NCBI RefSeq assembly: GCF_028368975.1
Contig: NZ_JAQNDM010000002.1
Location: 558,001-622,000, forward strand
DNA from: Stigmatella ashevillena
Lineage (GTDB): Bacteria; Myxococcota; Myxococcia; Myxococcales; Myxococcaceae
Reading direction: 5' to 3'
Length of the DNA: 64,000 nt
Shown here: one piece after another, positions 23,977-31,337 of the stretch
How positions within the stretch are numbered: the stretch's first letter is position 1
How the letters are laid out: every line of letters begins with the position of its first letter
Notes under the pieces: model-generated
Told to the model about the DNA's origin: nothing
What the model saw: only the letters and a program-made list of their open reading frames with translations
Database searches by the model: none
Program-made: the position numbers and the translations under genes

Positions 23977-26385
23977 ATGAAACCCATGCCCGTGCAGATT
24001 GCCCAAAGAACACTTGAGGATCTCGGCTTCGCGGAGGTGCTCCGCGCCCTGGCCCACCGCTGTCGGACCACTCCCGGAAAGGAGCGCGCCCAAGCCCGCC
24101 CCTTCCTGGACACCGAGGAGCAAGTCTCGGAAGCCCTGGCGCTCGTGACCGAAGCCCGGAGGCTGGCCCAGGAGCAGTTCTCCCTCCCCCTGGGCGGCGT
24201 CAGCGACCTGAGAGAGGCGGTGAACCGCGCCTCCAAGGGGGGAATGCTGGAGCCCCGAGATCTCATCGCCTCCGCCCAGCTCCTGTACGCGTTTGCCCGC
24301 ACCCGCGATGCGCTGGAAGAGCGCGAAGACACGGTGCCCATCCTGGCCACCCTCGGCCGCCGACTGCCCATGCTGGAGGCCTTGGCGTCCCGTATCGATC
24401 GCAGCTTCGAGCCCGACGGGACGATCTCCGATCGGGCCAGCCCGGACCTGAAGGAAGCCCGGGACCGCTCCAGCGGGCTGCATCGCCGCATCAAGAGCCG
24501 GCTGGACGAGCTGCTGCACGACGAGGCCTTCCTGCCGAAGCTGCGCGAGAACTACTACACCCTGCGCAACGGCCGGTACGTGGTGCCCGTGGTCTCCAAC
24601 TACCGCGGGGAGGTGCCCGGCATCGTCCACAACGCGAGCCAGACGGGGCAGACGCTCTTCATCGAGCCCCAGGCCATGGTAGGACTGGGCAACGATCTGG
24701 CCATTGCCCAATCGGTGGTGGCCGAAGAGGAGCGGCGCATCCTCCAGGACTTGTCGAACCAGCTCGGCAAGGAGGCAACCCGGGTCCAGGAGGGCCTGGA
24801 CGCGGTGGCGGTGCTGGACGAGGCCGAAGCGGTGGCCCTGCTGTCGGCGGACCTGGACGCGCAGACGCCGGTGTTCGTGGGCGTGGAGGAGATGGCGCTG
24901 CGGTTGGTGCGTCATCCGCTGCTGGCGCTCAAAGGCACGGAGGTAGTGCCCAACGACGTGGTGCTCTCCGGCCAGGCCCGGGCCCTCGTGGTCTCCGGCC
25001 CCAACGCGGGCGGCAAGACGGTCACCCTGACGGCGGTGGGCCTGTGCTCCCTGATGCTGCGCTGCGGCCTGCCCATCCCCGTGGCGGAGGGCTCGCGGAT
25101 GCCGCTCTACCGCTCGGTGCACTCCACCGTGGGCGATGCGCAGGATCTGTCCCAGGGGCTCTCCACGTTCAGCGCGCACGTGGTGATGCTGCGCGACATC
25201 GCCGCGGCGGTCGGCAAGGACTCGCTGGTCCTCATCGACGAGATCGCCGCGGACACGGATCCGCGCGAGGGCGCGGCCATCGCCATCGCCGTGCTGGAGG
25301 AGCTGCTGGACAAGGGCGCGGTGGTGCTGGTGACGACGCACCTGGAGGAGCTCAAGGCCCTGGCCCACATGGATCCGCGCTTCTTGAACGCGCGGGTGGG
25401 CTTCGATGCGAAGCGGATGGCGCCCACCTACCGGTTGCAGCTGGGTGCCTCGGGCGCCTCCTCGGCGATCGATGTGGCCGCCCGCATGGGGCTGCCCGAG
25501 CGCATCTGCCAGCGCGCGAGGGATCTCTCCCTGAATGCGGGAGGCCCTCTGGCCAAGGCCCTGGCGGCGGCCGAGGACGAGCGGCGCAAGCTGAACGAGG
25601 AGCTGGATCGGGCGAAGGCGGCGGCCGAGGCGGCGGAGAAGCTGCGCAAGGAGCTGGAGACACAGAAGCAGGCCTTCGAGCGCGATCGCAAAGAGAGGAT
25701 GATGCGCTTCAACGAGGACGTCGAGGCGGCCAGCGAGCACGCGGCGGCCGAGGTGCGCGAGCTGCTGCAGAAGCTCCGGGCCCAGTCCAACGAGAAGGCG
25801 GCCCAGGAAGCGCGCGTGGCGTTGCAGCAGCGGGCCGAGGAGGCAGGCAAGCGCGCCAAGGAAGCCCGGGCGGAGCTGTACCAAGTGGTCGCCCCCGCGC
25901 CGCCGACGCTCAAGGTGGGCGCGTGGGTGCGGCACTCAGGCTTCGACAAGGACGTGGAGATCCTCGAGCTGAACGGCGATGAGGCGCTGGTGGCGGCCGG
26001 CATCCTGAAGATGCGCGTGCCGATCTCGGAGCTGTCGGGCTCCCGGACGGCGAAGCCGCAGCAGAAGTTCCCGGAGCGAAACCGCCAGGAAGCCGCGTTG
26101 AAGAAGGCCTCGGCGGCGGCGGCGGCGGAGGTGCAAGCGACGAACTTCCGCTGCGACGTGCGCGGCATGAGGACGGACGATGCGCTGTCGGAGATGGAGC
26201 GGTTCTTCGATCAGGGCATGCGCAGCGGCGAGGAGGCTGCCCTCATCATCCACGGCCACGGCACCGGGGCGCTGAAGCAAGCCATCCGCGATTACCTGAC
26301 GAATTCTCCCTATGTGCGCATGTTCCGGCCCGGAGAGAGCCATGAAGGCGGTGACGGCGTCACGGTTGTCGCGCTGAGGGCGTGA
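23977..26385 (+). CDS. mutS2: MutS2, DNA/ribosome-associated ATPase with Smr domain
   Basis: MutS2 binds branched DNA and, in several bacteria, collided ribosomes. The frame from the ATG at 23977 gives 802 residues, normal for the family; the open frame extends further upstream but conserved sequence begins at VQIAQRTLEDLGF. Core helical regions are followed by the ATPase: Walker A GPNAGGKT near 342, then the STFSAHVVML signature, LIDEIAADTDP (Walker B) and VVLVTTHLEELK. A long coiled coil (about 530-640) leads to the C-terminal Smr nuclease domain with RCDVRGMR and HGHGTGALKQAI (about 723-800). It is divergent from the TPR operon. Confidence 0.96.
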   Translation: MKPMPVQIAQRTLEDLGFAEVLRALAHRCRTTPGKERAQARPFLDTEEQVSEALALVTEARRLAQEQFSLPLGGVSDLREAVNRASKGGMLEPRDLIASAQLLYAFARTRDALEEREDTVPILATLGRRLPMLEALASRIDRSFEPDGTISDRASPDLKEARDRSSGLHRRIKSRLDELLHDEAFLPKLRENYYTLRNGRYVVPVVSNYRGEVPGIVHNASQTGQTLFIEPQAMVGLGNDLAIAQSVVAEEERRILQDLSNQLGKEATRVQEGLDAVAVLDEAEAVALLSADLDAQTPVFVGVEEMALRLVRHPLLALKGTEVVPNDVVLSGQARALVVSGPNAGGKTVTLTAVGLCSLMLRCGLPIPVAEGSRMPLYRSVHSTVGDAQDLSQGLSTFSAHVVMLRDIAAAVGKDSLVLIDEIAADTDPREGAAIAIAVLEELLDKGAVVLVTTHLEELKALAHMDPRFLNARVGFDAKRMAPTYRLQLGASGASSAIDVAARMGLPERICQRARDLSLNAGGPLAKALAAAEDERRKLNEELDRAKAAAEAAEKLRKELETQKQAFERDRKERMMRFNEDVEAASEHAAAEVRELLQKLRAQSNEKAAQEARVALQQRAEEAGKRAKEARAELYQVVAPAPPTLKVGAWVRHSGFDKDVEILELNGDEALVAAGILKMRVPISELSGSRTAKPQQKFPERNRQEAALKKASAAAAAEVQATNFRCDVRGMRTDDALSEMERFFDQGMRSGEEAALIIHGHGTGALKQAIRDYLTNSPYVRMFRPGESHEGGDGVTVVALRA

Positions 26386-26473
26386 ACGGATCCACACCTT
26401 CCGTGCAGTTGGACACACCCTCCGGAGAGCAGAAAGGACCCGGTGCCGGAGCGGCTCCGGCTATGGTCCCGCC

Positions 26474-27064
26474 ATGCTTCCCTCCGGACGTCCTCCTGCT
26501 GCTTCCTATGTCATCATCGATGCCGAAAACGTCGATTGGGCGGTCTCCAATGTCGTAGGCCGCAAGCCCGAGCCCCAGGATCGGGTGCAGTTCGACCGGC
26601 TGGTGTCCTTCTGTGAGACGCATTTCCCCAACCCCGTGCGCTGCGTGGTGGTGCTCAACGCCCGGGGTGAGCAACTTCCCGATGCGATGATCGGCTTCGT
26701 GCGGGCCTTGAAGTCCGCCGGCTGCGAAGTGGCGCTCCTCCACGGCCGGAGTGATCAAAAGGTGGTGGACCTGGGCATCCTCAAGCTCCTGGAGGCCATC
26801 CGCACCCAGCGCCCCGGGGCCGCGGTCGCGCTCGCCAGCCACGACGGCGCCGACTTCGCCGCGGCACTTCGTCCGTTGCTCGAGGAGAAACGGCAAGTGG
26901 CCATCCTCGGGCTGCGCGAGCACGTGAGCTCCCGCTTCCGGGAGCTTGTGCCCTCGGGCCTGGAGATCCTCGACCTGGAGCTGAACGCCAAGGTGTTCCA
27001 ACGCCCGCTCCCCCGGCTGCTGCCGGTTCGCGTGGACGAGTTCGATCCCACGTTCTTCCTGTAG
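26474..27064 (+). CDS. NYN-domain putative ribonuclease
   Basis: The 196-residue protein has a PIN-like NYN fold: VIIDAENVDWAVSN supplies the first acidic cluster, QKVVDLGILKLLEAI the middle one (D near residue 99) and VALASHDGADFAAALRPL the third, with FREL-type ends. NYN proteins are predicted RNA-cleaving enzymes. The length suggests a stand-alone domain with a short C-terminal extension. It lies just downstream of mutS2 in the same direction with an 88-base gap and converges on the large cyclase gene with 8 bases between them. Confidence 0.85.
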   Translation: MLPSGRPPAASYVIIDAENVDWAVSNVVGRKPEPQDRVQFDRLVSFCETHFPNPVRCVVVLNARGEQLPDAMIGFVRALKSAGCEVALLHGRSDQKVVDLGILKLLEAIRTQRPGAAVALASHDGADFAAALRPLLEEKRQVAILGLREHVSSRFRELVPSGLEILDLELNAKVFQRPLPRLLPVRVDEFDPTFFL

Positions 27065-27072
27065 CAAGGCTG

Positions 27073-30000
27073 CTACACCAGCTGCGTCCTGGGCATCTCC
27101 ATCTCCATGCCCAGTTCCTGCTCCAGCAGCTTCCACCAGCCCCGCAGGTCCGAGGAGGCGCCTTCCGAGGGCACGTGCCGTGCCCGCTCCAGGCGCTGCT
27201 GAATATCGGCCTGACGGCGCTCTACCTCCAGGCCCTGCTGGGGCAACGCCCGCGATTCGGCCAGCGCCACCGTCGCGTAGAGCAATCCCGCCAGTTCGCG
27301 CAGCACGGGATCGTTGCGGATCTCCTGCGTGCCCCCCAGGGCCGAGAAGCCCCGCCGTGCCTCCAGCAACTCTCCCCGCGCGGCCTGGACCGCCGCCAGG
27401 TGCAGGGAGAAGCGCAGCGCGTGCCACCGCGACACACCGGTCAGCAACGAGGTGGCGTTCATCAAATGGGCCCGCGCCTTCTCGGTCTCCCCCATGTTGA
27501 GGCACGCACGGCCCAGCTCGCCCCGGGCGCATCCCTCGACGATGCGCAGACCGAGCTGCCGCCCCAGCTCCACCACCGCGTCCAGGTGCTGAATCGCCTC
27601 GATGGGCCGATCCGCCTCCAAGAGGTAGCAGCCCAGGTTCAGCCGCGCGAAGGCCTGGCCCGCACGGCTGCCCGAGCCCAGGGCCTTGGCGAAGGCTTCC
27701 TCCAGGAAGCCCACGGCCTGCATCGTCCTGCCGGACTCGCCAATGGCGGAGGCCAGGTTGTTGAGGAACAACACCTCGAACGCCGCATCCCCGACGAGCT
27801 GGAACAGCTTCAGCGCCTCGTGCAGGTGGGAGATGGCCGCCTCGGGCCCACTGCGCACCTGCTCGGTGATTCCCAGGTTGCCCAGTGCGTACGCATCCAG
27901 CCAGCGATCTCCTCCCGAGGGCAACTTCCGAGCCTCCTGGATCAAATCCCATGCGGACGCCACGTCTCCCTCGTGACGGGCCACGATCGACAAGTCCACG
28001 AGGAGCCGCTTCTCCCGAGCCACTTCGCCCAGGTGCTGGAAGGGCTTGCGCGCCGCTTCGAGATCCCTCCGGGCCGCATCGAGCTGGCCCGTCTCCAGGT
28101 AGATCCGCCCTCGCACCGCCAGGGCCTCGGCCCGGAGCAGCAACTCTTCGCTCAGCACGGAGGCCTGCTCCAGTGCCTTGTCCAGCCGGGACAACGTCAG
28201 CCCCAGCGGTCCCCGGGTGACGACGTCTGGCTCGAGCAGCACCAGCGCCTCCAGCGCCCGCTGGACGGACTCCAGCGTGGGGGACCATTCCTTGAGCGCG
28301 TAGTCGCAGACGGACAGCAGGTTCTCCCGCTCGAGCGTCAGCCGACGCAGGGCTTCGACCCCGCCCCCTTTGGCGGGCCCCCGGAGTTCCCGGGCCAGCG
28401 CCAAGTAGTGCTCCGCATGGCGCGCCACCAGCGCGGCCCCGAGCCCGGTCTCATCCAGACGGGCGGAGGCATACTCGCGGATGCTCTCGTACATGCTCAG
28501 GCGCAGCTCGCCGGACAACCCCTCCGCGGCGTCCGCCCGCAGAAGCGACTTCGACCTCAAGGCCTGAACCACCTCCAGCACATCGGGCCCCCCGCGGGGA
28601 AGCGCGATGACCGCCTCGGCCGCCTCCAGGGTGAAGCCCCCGCGAAACACCGAGCACTGCGCCAGGACCACTTGCTCGGTCATGTCCAGCAGGCTCCAGG
28701 ACCAGTCGATCGCCCCCCGGAGCGTTGCCTGCCGCGCCACCGCGTCGCGCATGCCGCTGTTGAGCAGCTCGAACCGCCGCGAGAGGCGCTCTCGAAGCTG
28801 CCGCACCCCCAGCAAGGCCGTGCGGGCGGCGGCCAGCTCGATGGCCAGCGCGATGCCGTCCAGCCGGCGCACGATGTCCGCCACCAGCGGGGCCTCCGCC
28901 GCGGTCAGCTCGAAGGAGCCCCGGACGGCTTGAGCCCGCCGGACGAACAGGCGCACCGCGTCCGAGCGTGACACCGCTTCCAACGAGGTGTCCCGGTAGT
29001 CCGGCAGCCCCATGGGCGCCAGATCCAGGATGCGCTCCCCCGCCATCCGCAGTGACTCCTGGGAAGTGACGAGAAAGCGGACCTGCGGCGCCATTGCCAG
29101 CCAGCGCCGGAGCGTCGCGGGCATGAGCTGGGTGAGGTGCTCCAGGTTGTCGAGGATGACGAGGGCAGGTCCGCGGCCTCCCAGCGCGCGGCCCAGCAGA
29201 TCCACCGGGGCCTCTTCCGCGCCACCACTGGTCAACTGCACGCCAAGGGCCTGGCCCACCGCATGACAGAAGCCCTCCAGGGTCTTCGCCTCGGTGAGAT
29301 CGCACCACCAGACACCCCCCTCCCAGTGGCGTGTCCCCATCTGGAGACTGCCGAAGTGGGTGGCCAGCCGCGTCTTTCCCATCCCGCCCGGCCCCAGGAT
29401 GGTGATGAGCCGACAGCCCTCCACCAGCCACAGGCGCAGACACTCCAGCTCCTCCTCCCGGCCGATGATGTCTCCCGGCTCCTCGGGAAGGTTGCCTCGC
29501 CGCGCCTCCTGGACGCGCAGGGACTCAAAGCGCCGGTCCGCCAACGAGACGGGCAGCACCTCCAGCAAGGGCAAAGGATCTCCAATGCCCTTGAGCCGGA
29601 ACGAACCCAGCACCCGCACCGAGGGGCGCCCCAGACGGTCCACCATGCCCGCCACCTGCGCCCAGGCCATTCCGCTCAGCAGCACCTGCCCACCGTGGCC
29701 TGCCTCCGCCACGCGGGCCGCCACGTTCACCATGCGGCCGATGTAGTCCACCTGGCCCGTGCGGGTGTTGATGCGCAGCTCGGGCTCTCCCACGTGCACG
29801 CCCATGCGCACGCGCAACCCCCGGTACAGCAGCCCGTGGGGGCCAATCACTTCCGCCGCCTCGGGCTCTTCCAACAGCTCCGAGGGCCACGGCGCGCTCA
29901 ACAGGACTTCTTGTACCTCCAGACACCAGCGCACCGCCTCCAGCGCCGAGTGAAAGGCCACCATGAAGGAGTCGCCCTGCGTCTTCACCTCGTAGCCGCC

Positions 30001-30162
30001 ACTGGAGGCCAGCAAGGTCCGCAGGATCCGGTCATGCAACTCCAGCGCCGTGCGCATGGCCGTGCTGCACCGCTCCCACAACAGGGTGGACCCCTGGATG
30101 TCGGTGAAGACGAGGGCGACCGTGCCGGAAGGCGCCTCCATGGTGGGTGCGAGAAGGTTCAT
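27073..30162 (-). CDS. Class III cyclase fused to an ATPase and TPR region
   Basis: This 1029-residue regulator has a class III nucleotide cyclase domain at the N-terminus (FTDIQGSTLLWE, VKTQGDSFMVAF, DYIGRMVNVAARVAEAGHGG), then an NB-ARC/STAND-type ATPase with Walker A ILGPGGMGKTRLA near 256-268, LVILDNLEHL (Walker B) and VRFLVTSQESLR, a winged-helix region and a long C-terminal TPR array (about 640-1000). This architecture is common in myxobacteria and actinomycetes and is thought to couple ligand sensing to oligomerisation; a DNA-binding output domain is absent. The second cyclase metal residue is present, so catalysis is possible. Confidence 0.92.
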   Translation of the reverse strand: MNLLAPTMEAPSGTVALVFTDIQGSTLLWERCSTAMRTALELHDRILRTLLASSGGYEVKTQGDSFMVAFHSALEAVRWCLEVQEVLLSAPWPSELLEEPEAAEVIGPHGLLYRGLRVRMGVHVGEPELRINTRTGQVDYIGRMVNVAARVAEAGHGGQVLLSGMAWAQVAGMVDRLGRPSVRVLGSFRLKGIGDPLPLLEVLPVSLADRRFESLRVQEARRGNLPEEPGDIIGREEELECLRLWLVEGCRLITILGPGGMGKTRLATHFGSLQMGTRHWEGGVWWCDLTEAKTLEGFCHAVGQALGVQLTSGGAEEAPVDLLGRALGGRGPALVILDNLEHLTQLMPATLRRWLAMAPQVRFLVTSQESLRMAGERILDLAPMGLPDYRDTSLEAVSRSDAVRLFVRRAQAVRGSFELTAAEAPLVADIVRRLDGIALAIELAAARTALLGVRQLRERLSRRFELLNSGMRDAVARQATLRGAIDWSWSLLDMTEQVVLAQCSVFRGGFTLEAAEAVIALPRGGPDVLEVVQALRSKSLLRADAAEGLSGELRLSMYESIREYASARLDETGLGAALVARHAEHYLALARELRGPAKGGGVEALRRLTLERENLLSVCDYALKEWSPTLESVQRALEALVLLEPDVVTRGPLGLTLSRLDKALEQASVLSEELLLRAEALAVRGRIYLETGQLDAARRDLEAARKPFQHLGEVAREKRLLVDLSIVARHEGDVASAWDLIQEARKLPSGGDRWLDAYALGNLGITEQVRSGPEAAISHLHEALKLFQLVGDAAFEVLFLNNLASAIGESGRTMQAVGFLEEAFAKALGSGSRAGQAFARLNLGCYLLEADRPIEAIQHLDAVVELGRQLGLRIVEGCARGELGRACLNMGETEKARAHLMNATSLLTGVSRWHALRFSLHLAAVQAARGELLEARRGFSALGGTQEIRNDPVLRELAGLLYATVALAESRALPQQGLEVERRQADIQQRLERARHVPSEGASSDLRGWWKLLEQELGMEMEMPRTQLV

Positions 30163-30400
30163 GAGCCGGCGTCAGTCCACGGAACCGCCCAAGTCGACCG
30201 GGTCCGCAAGCCTCTGGCCAAAGAGAGTCATCCCTGGCCCAGGGTCATCCCCCCTTATTGGAAAACCGACGAATGTTCTGAGGGCTGTCCACCACTTCAC
30301 GGTGCTTCCGTTCGGAATCGGAAAGGGGGATCACATGAAATGGAGGCGCTCTCCATACACCAGGAAGCATTGGCATCCACGCACTGACAAAGGGGTCATC

Positions 30401-31297
30401 ATGACGACCACATCGAAAAGGGAAGAGCGTCGCGCCGCCCAGAGGGCGGGGGCAAGACTGCACACAGGGATGTGGCTCGCCATGGTCCTGGTTTGGGCGG
30501 GAGCGTCGAATTGTGGACCCCAAGAGGTGTCCGCTGAACCTCGGAGGCTCGGCGAGCAGTCCCAGGAGCTCACCTCCGCCAACGGCCTGTCCGCCAACGG
30601 CCTGTCCGCCAACGGCCTGTCCGCCAACGGCCTGTCCGCCAACGGCCTGTCCGCCAACGGCCTGTCCTCGGAGAGCTTCTCGGGTTGGTTCTCGATGGAC
30701 CCCGAACTCTCCGACATGGTCATGACGTACGTCGTCCGCTGCGCCGTGCCCACCGGCGAGCACCGCTCGTTCACCTATCCTCCCACGGGGAAGACCTACA
30801 GATGGGAGGGAGGGCTGGGGCTGGCGCCCCAATGGGCAGGGGGCTCGCCCGCCACCGTCGCCGAGCAGCAGATCATCACCTCGTGCTTGATCGCCCACGT
30901 CAACCGGTACGGGCAGCACGTCACCATCTCGGTGCAGGGACGCACCGCCTCGGGAGAGCCCATCCCCTACAGCGTCCTCGAGCTGGCCCAGTACAGTGTC
31001 CGCGAGGCCTGCTTCTTCGGGAACCTCTTCACCGACGAGGGGCTCTTCTTCGGCATCGACAAGCAGGTCTACGATGAGGCCAGCTACCTCACGCGCGCAT
31101 GTGGCGCGATGGAAGGCGGGGCGGACTCTCCCTGTGAGCCGCTGCGTTTCGTCGGCTCGTGCCGACAACGGTGCACGGGGGATCTGCTGGCGCCCTACTA
31201 CAACACCTGCACGTACAACGGCGTGAGCTACCGGCCGATCTCCTCGCGGATGCGCCAGTCGGACTACCTGCGCCTCTTCCCGAACTGGAACGACTGA
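30401..31297 (+). CDS. Secreted lipoprotein-like protein with SANGL pentapeptide repeats
   Basis: The protein has 298 residues from the ATG at 30401, which is preceded by AGGGG; an in-frame ATG at 30335 also has a strong GGGGG site. A long basic leader (TTTSKREERRAAQRAG) precedes a hydrophobic segment ending VLVWAGASNC, a lipobox-like site. After QSQELT come six exact SANGL repeats, then a folded Cys-rich domain (VRCAVP, TSCLIAHV, REACFFG, TRACGAM, SPCEPL, GSCRQRC, NTCTYN). Nothing identifies an enzyme. NGL-type repeats recur in exported myxobacterial proteins, but their role is unknown. It is monocistronic. Confidence 0.82.
   Translation: MTTTSKREERRAAQRAGARLHTGMWLAMVLVWAGASNCGPQEVSAEPRRLGEQSQELTSANGLSANGLSANGLSANGLSANGLSANGLSSESFSGWFSMDPELSDMVMTYVVRCAVPTGEHRSFTYPPTGKTYRWEGGLGLAPQWAGGSPATVAEQQIITSCLIAHVNRYGQHVTISVQGRTASGEPIPYSVLELAQYSVREACFFGNLFTDEGLFFGIDKQVYDEASYLTRACGAMEGGADSPCEPLRFVGSCRQRCTGDLLAPYYNTCTYNGVSYRPISSRMRQSDYLRLFPNWND
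30575..30664 (+). repeat. Six tandem 15-base repeats encoding SANGL
   Basis: The unit TCCGCCAACGGCCTG is repeated six times without change at 30575-30664. Absence of any synonymous difference implies recent slippage-driven expansion, and copy number is likely to vary between strains. The repeat unit being five codons keeps the gene in frame for any copy number. Confidence 0.95.
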
Positions 31298-31304
31298 AGG
31301 CGGG

Positions 31305-31333
31305 GACCCGGAGGGCCTGACACCGTCCGGGTC
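31305..31333. terminator. Probable terminator between convergent genes
   Basis: GACCCGGA at 31305-31312 pairs perfectly with TCCGGGTC at 31326-31333 around a 13-base loop. It lies between the stop codons of the SANGL-repeat gene and RNase R, only 40 bases apart. A short T-containing sequence follows on the plus strand. A shared terminator is the natural reading, but there is no strong U-tract. Confidence 0.45.
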
Positions 31334-31337
31334 TCGC

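Noticed and set aside
23776-25935. A 719-codon frame antisense to mutS2
   Set aside because: His/Gln/Arg-rich composition typical of the antisense of GC-rich genes; mutS2 motifs on the other strand are complete.
27175-28971. A 598-codon frame antisense to the cyclase-ATPase gene
   Set aside because: Shadow composition, no domain, and the sense strand encodes a full recognisable protein.
30575-30664. Tandem 15-bp units considered as a possible CRISPR or regulatory iteron
   Set aside because: There are no spacers, the units are contiguous and in frame within a coding sequence.
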